Virus record (IMG/VR): IMGVR_UViG_3300017917_003453
Location: 1 to 34,915 of that record
Source: a virus
Direction: 5' to 3' (one strand)
Length of the DNA: 34,915 nt
Shown here: piece after piece, positions 1 through 7,559 of the stretch
Layout of the letters: every line of letters starts with the position of its first letter
How positions within the stretch are numbered: position 1 is the first letter of the stretch
Notes under the pieces: model-generated
Databases searched by the model: none
What the model was told of the DNA's origin: nothing
The model's input: only the letters and a program-made list of their open reading frames with translations
Made by a program: the position numbers and the translations under genes

Positions 1-870
1 ACCCAGTCCGGCGTCGACGAGCTGATGCGCATCGCCTGGAACAGGGGAGCGGCGACGGCAGCCACCGACCTGGTCGCCGCCGGCACCCTCCCCGAGATCG
101 CGTTCGGGCACGTCAACGACTCGGCGCTGCAGGCGATGATCTCCGACCTCGTCGGCCAGCTGGAGCAGACCCACCCGAGGATCCTGCGCAGCGCCCTCGA
201 CGTGTACCGCGACACGGTCGCCGACTCGGCCGGGCAGCTGCTCACCGGAACCCAGACCCGCCGCCAGGCCGCCCAGCGTGCCCTCAACCGGTTCGCCGCC
301 CGGGGCATCACCGGCTTCGTCGACTCCCGCAACCGCTCGTGGGACCTGGCCAGCTACACCGAGATGGCGCTGCGGTCGAGCGCCGGCAGGGCTGTCGTGG
401 AGGGCCACACCGAGCGCCTGGTCGCCAACGGCCGGGACCTCGTGATCGTCTCCGACGCCCCGCAGGAGTGCTCGGTGTGCCGACCGTGGGAGGGCAAGGT
501 GCTCTCCATCACCGGCGCCACCACCGGCCGCCTGTCCGACGGCCGCACCGTGGCCGGCACCCTCAACCAGGCCCGCTCGGCCGGGCTGTTCCACGCCAAC
601 TGCCGGCACCGCACCGGCATCTACATCGAGGGCGAGACCCGCCCGATGCGCGACACCGCCGACCCCGAGGGCGACGCCGCCCGCCAGCAGCTGCGCTACC
701 TCGAGCGGGGTGTGCGCCAGTGGAAGCGCCGGGCGGCGGCCGCCATGGACGAGCAGTCCCGCAAGGCCGCCGAGGCGAAGGCCCGCGAGTGGCAGGCCCG
801 CATCCGCGACCACGTCGCCACCTCGCCGGCCAAGCGCCGGCCCGAGCGCGAACGCCTCGGCGCGCGCTGA
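1..870 (+). CDS. Phage minor head protein, MuF/minor capsid 2 type (5' partial)
   Basis: The frame is open to the left edge, so the true start lies upstream; the first in-window ATG is at 25. The central part has a CxxC (ECSVC, then RPWEG) and a later HANCRHR motif. That Cys/His arrangement is typical of phage minor capsid/MuF-type proteins, which are injected with the DNA or sit near the portal. The C-terminus is Arg/Lys/Ala-rich and probably helical. It precedes scaffold and capsid genes, the classic place for this family, and the portal would be just off the left edge. The family call is from motif and order; its role in this phage is inferred. Confidence 0.8.
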   Translation, partial: TQSGVDELMRIAWNRGAATAATDLVAAGTLPEIAFGHVNDSALQAMISDLVGQLEQTHPRILRSALDVYRDTVADSAGQLLTGTQTRRQAAQRALNRFAARGITGFVDSRNRSWDLASYTEMALRSSAGRAVVEGHTERLVANGRDLVIVSDAPQECSVCRPWEGKVLSITGATTGRLSDGRTVAGTLNQARSAGLFHANCRHRTGIYIEGETRPMRDTADPEGDAARQQLRYLERGVRQWKRRAAAAMDEQSRKAAEAKAREWQARIRDHVATSPAKRRPERERLGAR

Positions 871-897
871 GCTCTCCCTGACCGGGGAGTGACCAAC

Positions 898-916
898 GGC
901 CCCCCAGGCGGGGGCC
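898..916 (+). terminator. Short GC hairpin followed by a T-rich run
   Basis: GGCCCCC (898-904) pairs with GGGGGCC (910-916) across a 5-nt loop, followed by TTTCCTC. It lies between the minor head gene and the scaffold gene. It could be a weak intrinsic terminator or an mRNA-stabilising stem that tunes expression of the abundant scaffold and capsid proteins. Confidence 0.5.
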
Positions 917-940
917 TTTCCTCGTTGCCCAGGAGGCACC

Positions 941-1624
941 GTGACCACCGAAGCCCCGCCCGAGGGCGCGCCCGGCGCGCCCGAGACCCCGCCGGCCACC
1001 CCGCCGGCCCAGCCCCCTGCGGCACCGCCGCCCCCGGCCGCCGAGCCTCCCGCCCCGCCGCAGGCCAACGACGTGCAGTCGCTGCCCGACTGGGCGCAGA
1101 AGATGATCGGCGACCTGCGCAACGAGGCTGCCGGCAACCGCACGAAGGCCAAGACCGCCGAGGAGGAGCGCAACGAGCTGCTCGCCAAGCTCGGCCAGGC
1201 CCTCGGCGTGACCGACGAGGAGACCCCCGACCCGGCGAAGCTCGCCTCCGACCTCGAGGCCACCCAGGCCGAGGCCCGCGTCGCCCGCATCGAGGCCGCC
1301 GCCGTGCGTGCCGCCGTCCGCCTCGGCGCCAACCCCGACGCGCTGCTCGACAGCCGCAGCTTCCTCGACAACGCCGCCCGGCTCGACCCGGCGGCCGACA
1401 CGTTCTCGACCGACCTGGAGTCGGCGATCAGCCAGGCCCTGGAGGCCAACCCCCTGCTCAAGACGACGGGCCAGGCGCCCGGCAAGAGCGGTGCAGACCA
1501 CACCGGAGACGGTGGCGGGAAGCACATCTTCACCGTTGCGGAGATCCAGGCCATGACGCCCGAGGACTTCGCCAAGAACCGCGACGAGATCTTCCGCCAG
1601 CAGGGCGCCGGGCTCATCAAGTAG
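941..1624 (+). CDS. Putative capsid scaffolding protein
   Basis: 227 residues, starting at a GTG preceded by a clear AGGAGG site. The first ~45 residues are a Pro/Ala-rich low-complexity tail. Residues ~50-125 are a charged helical or coiled-coil stretch with many E, K, A and R (for example TAEEERNELLAKLG). The C-terminus ends in a short Lys-containing tail. This composition, and a position directly before the major capsid gene, fit phage scaffolding proteins, which template procapsid assembly and then leave. No protease domain is visible. Scaffolds diverge quickly, so the call rests on composition and gene order. Confidence 0.78.
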   Translation: MTTEAPPEGAPGAPETPPATPPAQPPAAPPPPAAEPPAPPQANDVQSLPDWAQKMIGDLRNEAAGNRTKAKTAEEERNELLAKLGQALGVTDEETPDPAKLASDLEATQAEARVARIEAAAVRAAVRLGANPDALLDSRSFLDNAARLDPAADTFSTDLESAISQALEANPLLKTTGQAPGKSGADHTGDGGGKHIFTVAEIQAMTPEDFAKNRDEIFRQQGAGLIK

Positions 1625-1677
1625 CCCCCGCCCGCCGGCCCGACCTCGCCGCCTGAACCCTTCGGAAAGGGACCCCC

Positions 1678-2529
1678 ATGAGCTACGCCAACTTCATCAA
1701 GGAGGTCTGGAGCGCCGCCATCCTCGAGGCCTCCGAGACCGCACTCGTCTTCGGCTCGGTCGTGAACCGCGACTACGAGGGCGAGATCACCGCCGGTGGC
1801 GACACCGTGCGGATCAACACCATCGGCGACCCGACGGTGAAGACCTACGACCGCGCGAGCGCCATCGACGCGGCCGAGACCCTCGAGTCGGCCCAGCAGC
1901 TGCTGGTGATCGACCAGGAGAAGTACTTCAACGTGAAGGTCTCCGACATCGACCGGGTCCAGGCCAACGTCAACCTGATGGCCCAGGCCACCAAGCGCGG
2001 CGGCTACCGCCTCGCCAAGACGGCCGACTCGTTCCTGGCGACGACCCTCGCCAACGGCACGTCGGCCGGCAACACCCTCAGCGACGCCAGCATCTCGAAG
2101 CAGGCGTCGAGCGACGACGCCTACGAGCTGCTCGTGGAGCTCGGCGTCGCCCTCGACGAGGTGGACGTGCCCGACACGGAGCGCTTCTGCATCGTGTCGC
2201 CGGCGTTCCACGGCCTGATGCTGCGTGACGCTCGCTTCGTGAGCTTCGGCACCGACCGCAACGGCGAGACCCTCGCCAACGGCAAGATCGGTGCCGCCGC
2301 CGGGTTCACGCTCTACAAGAGCAACCAGCTGACGACCGACGCGTCCGGCAACGCCACCCTCCAGGCCGGCCACCCGATGGCCGCGACCTTCGCCCAGCAG
2401 CTCCTCGAGACCGAGGCGTACCGCCCCGAGCTCGGCTTCGACGATGCCGTCAAGGCCTTGCACGTGTACGGCGCCAAGGTCACCCGCCCGGAGTTCCTCG
2501 CCAAGGTCGAGGTCGCCATCGGCAGCTGA
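1678..2529 (+). CDS. Major capsid protein
   Basis: 283 residues; the ATG follows GGAAAGGGACCCCC, which supplies the ribosome site. The N-terminal part (FIKEVWSAAILEA, then VVNRDYEGEI and GDTVRINTIGD) matches the pattern of HK97-fold coat proteins of P22/N4-gp56-like families in actinobacterial siphoviruses. The middle has ERFCIVSPAFHGLMLRD, a common region of these coat proteins. The length is usual. It lies after the scaffold and before a small decoration-like gene, and an 11-bp hairpin follows it, consistent with a highly expressed transcript. It is a possible target of the glycosyltransferases encoded just downstream. Confidence 0.9.
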   Translation: MSYANFIKEVWSAAILEASETALVFGSVVNRDYEGEITAGGDTVRINTIGDPTVKTYDRASAIDAAETLESAQQLLVIDQEKYFNVKVSDIDRVQANVNLMAQATKRGGYRLAKTADSFLATTLANGTSAGNTLSDASISKQASSDDAYELLVELGVALDEVDVPDTERFCIVSPAFHGLMLRDARFVSFGTDRNGETLANGKIGAAAGFTLYKSNQLTTDASGNATLQAGHPMAATFAQQLLETEAYRPELGFDDAVKALHVYGAKVTRPEFLAKVEVAIGS

Positions 2530-2537
2530 CGCATCCA

Positions 2538-2569
2538 CGAGGGCGCCCTCCTGACCGGGGGCGCCCTCG
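2538..2569 (+). terminator. Perfect 11-bp hairpin after the capsid gene
   Basis: CGAGGGCGCCC (2538-2548) pairs perfectly with GGGCGCCCTCG (2559-2569) across a 10-nt loop. No U-tract follows, so it is either a partial terminator or a 3' stabilising stem that sets the ratio of capsid to downstream transcripts. Confidence 0.6.
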
Positions 2570-2623
2570 CCGCGTCCACCCCCGGGCACCCGCCCAACCC
2601 CCAAGAACGAGAGAGAGGCCAAC

Positions 2624-2989
2624 ATGGCACGAGACGCAGTCACCATCATCGAGGTCGCGGCGGGCACGCCCGTCGACCGCGGCGCCGGCACCACGATCAA
2701 CACCAGCAACGGTGCGTCGATCGACTGCGACGGCGACACGAGCGACCTGCTCATCATCGTCACCAACACCAACACCACGCCGGACCACGACCTCACCGTC
2801 CAGGCCGGCGACACCAACCCGCCCGCCATCCAGAACGGCATGGGCGACCTGGTGTTCACCGTGAACGCCGCCGAGTCCTGGCTCGTCGTCGACGGCGCCC
2901 GGCACGTCAACGCCGACGGGAAGATCTACCTGGACTTCGAGTCCGGGTTCGCCGGCAAGGTCCACGCCATCCGGCTCGTCGGCGTCTGA
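2624..2989 (+). CDS. Putative capsid decoration/head stabilisation protein
   Basis: 121 residues; the ATG is preceded by GAGAGAGG. The sequence is rich in short beta-prone segments (LLIIVTNTNT, DLTVQAGD, LVFTVNAAESWLVVD, IYLDFESGFAGKVHAIRL) with many N, T and D residues and no catalytic signature. Small all-beta proteins directly after the major capsid gene are usually cement or decoration proteins on the capsid surface, or head fibre bases. That makes this a candidate acceptor for sugars added by the next three genes. The structural role is inferred from position and composition. Confidence 0.6.
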   Translation: MARDAVTIIEVAAGTPVDRGAGTTINTSNGASIDCDGDTSDLLIIVTNTNTTPDHDLTVQAGDTNPPAIQNGMGDLVFTVNAAESWLVVDGARHVNADGKIYLDFESGFAGKVHAIRLVGV

Positions 2990-3005
2990 CCCAGGAGCGG
3001 GGAGC

Positions 3006-3695
3006 ATGGTCGACACCGGCACGATGGTCGCCATCATCGTGCCGGTGCTCGGCCGCCCTCACCGGGTCGGGCCACTGCTGGCCGACATCACCGCCGGCAC
3101 GCCCGAGCCGCATCGGGTCCTGTTCGTCTGCGACCCGGACGACCACGCCACCATCCACGCCTGCTCCGACGAGGGAGCCGACTGGCTGGCCGACTGGTCC
3201 CCGACGCCGTCGTACGCCACCAAGATCGACCTGGGCTACCAGGGCAGCGTCGAGCCGTGGATCTTCACCGCGGCGGACGACCTGCACTTCCACCGGGGCT
3301 GGCTCACCGAAGCCCTCCGGGTCGCCGAGCTCACCGGCGCCAAGGTGGTCGGCACCGTCGACCTCACCAACGACAAGGTCACCGCCGGCGAGCACTCGAC
3401 GCACACCCTGATCGCCCGCAGCTACTGCGACGACCCGGGGGCGTGCGTCGACGGGCCGTACACGGTGATGCACCCGGGCTACAGCCACGAGTACGTCGAC
3501 GACGAGCTCGTCTGCACCGCCAAGGCCCGCGGCGTGTGGGCCCATGCGTCCGGCTCGGTCGTCGAGCACCTCCACCACCGCCGCCGTGCCGGCCAGGCGC
3601 TGCCCGACGACGACACCTACCGCAAGGGCCGCGCCAGCCGCCGAGCCGACCGGGCCCTGTTCGAGTCCCGACGCCACCTGTGGGAGGCCGCGTGA
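3006..3695 (+). CDS. GT-A/GT2-like glycosyltransferase, first of three
   Basis: 229 residues; the ATG follows AGGAGCGG (2993-3000). It starts with the hydrophobic first strand of a Rossmann-like fold (VAIIVPVLGRPHRVGPLL), the classic opening of family 2 glycosyltransferases. It has an Asp pair at D91-D92 (FTAADDLHFHRGW) in the place of the metal/nucleotide-sugar DxD motif. A His/Tyr-rich region follows (HPGYSHEYVDDE), as in acceptor-side segments. It likely transfers a sugar from an NDP-sugar in the cytoplasm. Its stop overlaps the next start (GTGA), suggesting coupled translation. The acceptor is unknown; virion protein is more likely than DNA given the position. Confidence 0.75.
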   Translation: MVDTGTMVAIIVPVLGRPHRVGPLLADITAGTPEPHRVLFVCDPDDHATIHACSDEGADWLADWSPTPSYATKIDLGYQGSVEPWIFTAADDLHFHRGWLTEALRVAELTGAKVVGTVDLTNDKVTAGEHSTHTLIARSYCDDPGACVDGPYTVMHPGYSHEYVDDELVCTAKARGVWAHASGSVVEHLHHRRRAGQALPDDDTYRKGRASRRADRALFESRRHLWEAA

Positions 3696-4366
3696 TCGTC
3701 GTCATGACGGCCGTGTTCGGCGGCCACGACGTGCTCCTCCCACCGGAGCCGCAGTACATCGACGCCACCTGGCTGGTCGTCACCGACGACCCGCACCTCG
3801 ACCCGCCCGAGCCGTGGCAGCCGATCGTGCTCGACGAGCGCCACCCGGCCATGGCCTACGACCACCCGCGCATGCGCACCGTGTGGGCGAAGTGCCTGCC
3901 GTGGCAGTTCACCCATGAGCGCTGGGTGATCTGGATCGACGCCAACAGCCAGGTCGTCTCGCCGGACTTCGTGGGCGAGGCGCTCTCCGCCGCCCCTTCG
4001 GGGTTCGCCACCTACGCCCACCCGGACCGGGACTGCATCTACGACGAGGCCGAGGCGTCACACCGGCTGCAGCCCGTGAAGTACCAGGGCCAGCCGCTCA
4101 CCGAGCAGGTCACCCACTACCGCAGCCAGGGCCACCCCGAGCACTGGGGGCTGTACGCCGTCGGCACGATCGTCCGCAACTGCGCGTCGGAGATGGTCCG
4201 CACGATCGGCGTCCGCTGGCTCGGCGAGTGCGAGCGCTGGTCGTACCAGACGCAGCTGTCGCTGCCGCCGATCTGCCGGGACCTCGACTTCCGACCCGAC
4301 ACCTTCGACCATCACCAGCGGCGCTCGCCGTGGCTGGCGATCCGACCCCACCTGACCGACCGTTGA
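3692..4366 (+). CDS. Glycosyltransferase-like protein, TOD1/MUCI70 (DUF616)-like, second of three
   Basis: 224 residues from a GTG at 3692 that overlaps the previous stop by 4 nt. It begins with a beta-strand (VIVVMTAVFGGHDVL). It carries a WVIWIDANSQV motif at residues ~78-88 that resembles the Asp-centred nucleotide-sugar site of the DUF616/TOD1 glycosyltransferase-like group, and HxxMAYDHPRMRTVWAK ahead of it. Late residues contain TIVRNCASEMVRTIGVRWLGECERWSYQTQLSLP cut here into known sub-motifs (RNC, W-GECERWS-DQ-like). The fold family is reasonably clear; the sugar and acceptor are not. It lies in a coupled cassette with two other transferases. Confidence 0.65.
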   Translation: MIVVMTAVFGGHDVLLPPEPQYIDATWLVVTDDPHLDPPEPWQPIVLDERHPAMAYDHPRMRTVWAKCLPWQFTHERWVIWIDANSQVVSPDFVGEALSAAPSGFATYAHPDRDCIYDEAEASHRLQPVKYQGQPLTEQVTHYRSQGHPEHWGLYAVGTIVRNCASEMVRTIGVRWLGECERWSYQTQLSLPPICRDLDFRPDTFDHHQRRSPWLAIRPHLTDR

Positions 4367-5082
4367 AGGTCTCGATGCTCGTGCCGTTCCGCCCCGACGG
4401 CGACCACCGTGACGCCGTGTGGTCGTGGCTGCGGCGCCGCTGGGAGCAGCTGCTCCCGGACTGGCAGATCGTCGAAGGCGTCCACGACCCCGACGACGGG
4501 CCGTGGTGCAAGGCCATCGCCCTGGAGGCCGCCACCTGGGGCGCCGAGGGCGACGTGTACGTCGTCATGGACGCCGACCTCATCATCGACGCCGAGGCGC
4601 TGCGAGCCGCCGCCACGGACGCCGTGTGGGCGCCGTGGGTGGTGCCGCACGCCAAGGTGCGCCGCTACACCCACGAGACCACCCAGGCGCTGCTGGAGGC
4701 GCCACCGACCTGCGAGCCCCCCGACCCGACCACCCTCGACGTGCCCGAGCAGACGGTGTGTGAAGGCGGCGGGATCGTCGTGCTCACCGCCGAGGCCTAC
4801 CAGCGCGCCGGCGGCATGGACCCCCGCTTCCGAGGCTGGGGATTCGAGGACTCGTCGTGGGGCTACCAGCTCGAGGCCCTCCTCGGCCCACCCCTGTGCG
4901 GCGACCACGTCGCCTGGCACCTGTGGCACCCGACCGCCCGCGGCCAGCACCGCCGCCCCCGCGCCGGCGACGGCGTCGGCGGCGAGCTGCGCAAGCGGTA
5001 CCAGGAGGCCCGCAGCGACCCGGCCGCCACCGCCCTGCTGATCGGAGAACGCCATGCGATACCGCAACCGCAACACCGGTGA
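4363..5082 (+). CDS. Glycosyltransferase with GT2/GT7-C features, third of three
   Basis: The start is TTG at 4363, which overlaps the previous stop as TTGA; an ATG four codons later (4375) is the alternative. The product is 239 (or 235) residues. It has an N-terminal strand VSMLVPFRPDGDHRD, a DxD motif at D70-x-D72 (VVMDADLIID), and GGMDPRFRGWGFEDSSWGY at ~150-168. The last matches the G(W)GxED acceptor/catalytic-base motif of galactosyltransferase C-terminal (GT7C) and polypeptide GalNAc-transferase-like enzymes. This is the most confidently enzymatic of the trio. The last 29 nt overlap the next gene. It likely glycosylates a virion surface protein. Confidence 0.82.
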   Translation: MKVSMLVPFRPDGDHRDAVWSWLRRRWEQLLPDWQIVEGVHDPDDGPWCKAIALEAATWGAEGDVYVVMDADLIIDAEALRAAATDAVWAPWVVPHAKVRRYTHETTQALLEAPPTCEPPDPTTLDVPEQTVCEGGGIVVLTAEAYQRAGGMDPRFRGWGFEDSSWGYQLEALLGPPLCGDHVAWHLWHPTARGQHRRPRAGDGVGGELRKRYQEARSDPAATALLIGERHAIPQPQHR

Positions 5083-5245
5083 GGAGCGCGTCACGGTCGA
5101 CGGCTCCCGCCTCGACAAGCGCGTGAAGGCCGACCCCAACTGGGAGCCGGTGCCCGAGACGCTGCCGGCCAACGTCGACGAGCGGCCCGACGACGCCGAC
5201 CCCGGCGACCCGACCGACGGCCTCCTCGACGAGGACGTGGCCTGA
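5054..5245 (+). CDS. Small acidic protein in the head-completion module
   Basis: 63 residues; the ATG is preceded by GGAGAACGCC inside the end of the third glycosyltransferase gene. The N-terminus is basic (MRYRNRNTGEERVTVDGSRLDKR) and the C-terminus strongly acidic with D, P and E (RPDDADPGDPTDGLLDEDVA). Such short charged proteins are common between capsid and connector genes in actinophages, but no function is established. The gene abuts the adaptor gene, which starts 2 nt after its stop. Confidence 0.65.
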   Translation: MRYRNRNTGEERVTVDGSRLDKRVKADPNWEPVPETLPANVDERPDDADPGDPTDGLLDEDVA

Positions 5246-5246
5246 C

Positions 5247-5675
5247 GTGGCCTACGCCACCACCGACCAGCTGCGCACCTACCTCGGCGGCGTGCAGCTA
5301 CCCCAGGACCACAAGCGCATGCTGGACCGGGCGTCCGAGCTGATCGACGACGCCCTCATCGGGGTCGTCTACGACGTCGACGCCTCCGGCAACCCCACCG
5401 ACGACGACGTCGAGACCGCCCTCGCCAACGCCGTGTGCGCCCAGGTGGAGTGGTGGATCGAGACCGGCGACGAGCACGGCCTCGCGTCGCAGTTCTCGTC
5501 CGTGTCGGCCGGGTCCGTGTCGCTCGTCCGGGCCAACTCGGCCACCTCCGGCACCCCGGCCGGACCCGTAGCCCCCCGAGCGATCCGCCACCTGCGCGTC
5601 GCCGGCCTCAACGCCACCCCCGGCACGCTGCCCCGCACCGCCGCCGACGCCTTCTTCGGGTCCAACCCGTCGTGA
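5247..5675 (+). CDS. Head-tail connector/adaptor protein
   Basis: 142 residues from a GTG directly after the preceding stop. The opening YATTDQLRTYLGG and following helices (KRMLDRASELIDDALIG, then VETALANAVCAQVEWWIETGD) match the helical pattern of gp6/gp15-type adaptors, which dock on the portal. The C-terminal part is Ala/Pro/Gly-rich and probably flexible. It is first of four small connector genes in the usual order (adaptor, stopper, neck, tail completion). The next start overlaps its stop. Confidence 0.75.
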   Translation: MAYATTDQLRTYLGGVQLPQDHKRMLDRASELIDDALIGVVYDVDASGNPTDDDVETALANAVCAQVEWWIETGDEHGLASQFSSVSAGSVSLVRANSATSGTPAGPVAPRAIRHLRVAGLNATPGTLPRTAADAFFGSNPS

Positions 5676-5986
5676 GCTCCATCCCCGGGTTCCTCCTGCG
5701 CCACACCGTCACGGTCGAGCCCTACGAGGGGCAGGGCGCGGCGGGCCCCATCTACGGCACCGGCTACACGGTGCGGTGCCTCATCGACAACAAGCGGCGC
5801 CTGGTGCGCGGCATCGACGGCGACCAGGTCGTGTCCAACGCCACCGTCTACTGCGCGCCCGGCACCCGCATCCCGCCGCAGTCCCGCATCGATCTCGGCG
5901 ACCGCACCGCCGTCGTGATCGACGCCGCCGTGCGCGAGCACTCCGGGCTGCCCACGCCCGACCACGTCGAGGTGATCTGCCAGTGA
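5672..5986 (+). CDS. Head-tail stopper protein
   Basis: 104 residues from a GTG that overlaps the previous stop (GTGA). The sequence is mainly short beta-strands (LLRHTVTVEPYEG, YTVRCLIDNKRRLVRG, VVSNATVYCAPGTRIPPQSRIDLGDRTAVVIDA). The IPPQSRIDLGDR pattern (threshold-like P-x-S-x-I-x-L-G-D) is typical of SPP1 gp16-like stopper proteins that plug the portal channel after packaging. Position between adaptor and neck genes supports this. It is coupled to the next gene by a 4-nt overlap. Confidence 0.78.
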   Translation: MSSIPGFLLRHTVTVEPYEGQGAAGPIYGTGYTVRCLIDNKRRLVRGIDGDQVVSNATVYCAPGTRIPPQSRIDLGDRTAVVIDAAVREHSGLPTPDHVEVICQ

Positions 5987-6315
5987 CCTGGCAGGGCGCC
6001 GCTGTCGCCAAGCGCATCCGGGACGCCGCCGCCCAGGGCCTGTCCGACGCCGGCGAGCACCTGCTCGAGGAGTCCCTGCGGATCGTGCCCATCGAAGACG
6101 CCGACCTCGCCCGCTCCGGGTTCGTGTCCGTCGACGACGACGAGCTCACCGCTGCGGTCTCCTACGACACCCCGTACGCCGTGCGCCAGCACGAGGAGCT
6201 CGACTACCGCCACGACCCGGGCCGCCAGGCCAAGTACCTGGAGGAGCCGCTCGCCTCCAAGGCGCAGACCCTCAAGCGCCTGATCGCCCGACCCATCCAG
6301 CAGGAGCTGCGGTAG
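5983..6315 (+). CDS. HK97 gp10-like neck/minor capsid protein
   Basis: 110 residues from a GTG overlapping the previous stop. It shows a helical N-terminus (AKRIRDAAAQGLSDAGEHLLEESLRIVP), followed by DLARSG and then VSYDTPYAVRQHEELDY-RHDPGRQAKYLEEPL. The motif of a strand ending in YAxxQHE followed by GRQAKYLE is characteristic of HK97-gp10/minor-capsid-like neck proteins. It helps join the filled head to the tail. The next gene starts immediately after its TAG. Confidence 0.8.
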   Translation: MTWQGAAVAKRIRDAAAQGLSDAGEHLLEESLRIVPIEDADLARSGFVSVDDDELTAAVSYDTPYAVRQHEELDYRHDPGRQAKYLEEPLASKAQTLKRLIARPIQQELR

Positions 6316-6744
6316 ATGCTGCCCGAAGGGATCGCCCGCTACCTCGACGCCGAGGGCATCGTCACCTGGGACCTCACCGGACCCGACGGGAACGTGTACC
6401 TCGAGCGCATGCCCGACGACGACGTCAACGACGGGGTCGCGGTGGCCGTGTACCAGTACGGCGGCCCCGAGGCCGACACGCTGCACGGCTACGACGAGCC
6501 GGGCTTGCAGGTGAAGGTGCGTGGCGACGCCGACCCGCGCACGTCGAGGGCGGTCGCCCAGGCAATCTACGACGCGCTCCACGGCCTGTCCGACGAGACC
6601 CTCCCCGACGACGACGCCACGTTGCTGCTGGCGTGCATCGGCATCCAGTCCGGGCCCGTGTCGATCGGCACCGACGAGCGGGGCCGCCACGAGCACGTCG
6701 TCAACTTCCGCACCGAGATCCGCAACACCGCCAACCGAGCCTGA
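6316..6744 (+). CDS. Tail terminator/completion protein
   Basis: 142 residues, with its ATG directly after the preceding stop. It opens with helix LPEGIARYLDAEG, then alternates strands and helices (VAVAVYQYGG, GLQVKVRGD, RAVAQAIYDALHGL, ACIGIQSGPVSIG, HVVNFRTEIRN). The plan, a small alpha/beta protein with the helix RxxxAxxAxxIxxALHG, is that of gpU/minor-capsid-3-like tail terminators. These cap the tail tube and bind the neck. It is the last connector gene before the tail tube gene. Confidence 0.7.
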   Translation: MLPEGIARYLDAEGIVTWDLTGPDGNVYLERMPDDDVNDGVAVAVYQYGGPEADTLHGYDEPGLQVKVRGDADPRTSRAVAQAIYDALHGLSDETLPDDDATLLLACIGIQSGPVSIGTDERGRHEHVVNFRTEIRNTANRA

Positions 6745-6759
6745 CCCCAGGAGACCACC

Positions 6760-7188
6760 ATGCCAGCAACCAAGATCAACGCCCGCGGCTGGACGTTCGA
6801 GATCGAGAACAACGCCGCCACGCCCGCCTACGTCGAGATCGGCGGCATCACCGAGTTCACGATCTCGCGCAGCTCCAAGGACGTGGAGCTCACCGACTTC
6901 GACTCCGACGGTGACGCCGAGTCCGAGAAGATGGAGCGCGGCAAGTCCATCACCGTGAAGGGGTTCTACAAGGAGGACGCCTCCGGGAACATGGACACCG
7001 GCCAGGCCGAGGTCGAGGAGGTCGCCGACGCCAAGGGCTCGGCGTCGCTGCGCAACTTCCGCATCACCTCGCCCAACGGCGACGCCTACGTGTGGTCGGC
7101 GCACTTCGAGATCGGCGACGTCGGCGGCGGCAACAACGACAAGACGTCGTGGGGCTTCACCGCGGTGCGGTCCGGCGCCGACTCGTGA
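6760..7188 (+). CDS. Major tail tube protein
   Basis: 142 residues; the ATG follows AGGAGACCACC. It contains strands ITEFTISRSSKDVELTDFD, then KMERGKSITVKGFY and SLRNFRITSPNGDAYVWSAHFEIGDV. This beta-sandwich pattern with a charged loop (SDGDAESEKMERG) is that of siphovirus tail tube subunits. It is followed by the tail assembly chaperones and tape measure, the near-universal order in long-tailed phages. The stop overlaps the next GTG. Confidence 0.85.
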   Translation: MPATKINARGWTFEIENNAATPAYVEIGGITEFTISRSSKDVELTDFDSDGDAESEKMERGKSITVKGFYKEDASGNMDTGQAEVEEVADAKGSASLRNFRITSPNGDAYVWSAHFEIGDVGGGNNDKTSWGFTAVRSGADS

Positions 7189-7559
7189 GCCTGGACTTCG
7201 ACGCCGCCTGGGCCGAGGCCGACGCGGCGACCCCGAAGGCGCAGCCGCTGCGGGCGTTCGGGGTGGAGGCGATGCTTCCGCCCCGGATGCCCGCCTCGGC
7301 GGTCATCCTGCGCGCCCGCCTCACCCGCGAGGGCTCGGACCTGTCGCTCCCCGAGGCGCTCTCGGCGGTGCTCGCCGAGGTCATCGGCTCCGAGGCCGTC
7401 GACGCGATGATCGCCAACGGCGCCGACGCCGAACGGCTCTCCGAGGTCGTCGTCGGCGTGTGGAGCCACTACTACCCGAAGCGCACCGACGACGACGTCG
7501 AGGACGCCGAGGGGGAAGCCCAGGCCCCGGATCCGGCCGGGGCACCGTCGACGACCTGA
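7185..7559 (+). CDS. Tail assembly chaperone, short (frame 0) form
   Basis: 124 residues from a GTG overlapping the tube gene stop. It is mostly helical and acidic at the end (LSLPEALSAVLAEVIGSEAVDAMIANG, HYYPKRTDDDVEDAEGE). It sits in the invariant slot between tail tube and tape measure, where phages encode a G-type chaperone and a longer G-T fusion made by ribosomal frameshift. A possible slip site lies at 7511-7517, near its end. The chaperone binds the tape measure and recruits tube subunits and is not kept in the virion. Confidence 0.75.
   Translation: MSLDFDAAWAEADAATPKAQPLRAFGVEAMLPPRMPASAVILRARLTREGSDLSLPEALSAVLAEVIGSEAVDAMIANGADAERLSEVVVGVWSHYYPKRTDDDVEDAEGEAQAPDPAGAPSTT
7511..7517 (+). 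promoter_or_regulatory. Candidate -1 frameshift slippery site G GGG GAA
   Basis: In the chaperone frame the codons are GAG GGG GAA. Slipping back one base re-pairs the Gly tRNA with GGG and the Glu tRNA with GGA, with one wobble pair. The -1 frame then stays open to 7768 and encodes a plausible protein. The heptamer is a reading from sequence; no downstream structure was computed. Confidence 0.5.

Noticed and set aside
3006-5082. DNA-base glucosylation enzymes
   Set aside because: There are no base-modifying partner genes (hydroxylase, thymidylate synthase-like), and the cassette is in the late structural operon, which favours a protein acceptor.
5848-7104. A 418-residue - strand frame opposite the connector and tail tube genes
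   Set aside because: It is antisense to four consistent, coupled connector genes; its sequence is Val/Gly/Asp-rich low complexity with no motif.
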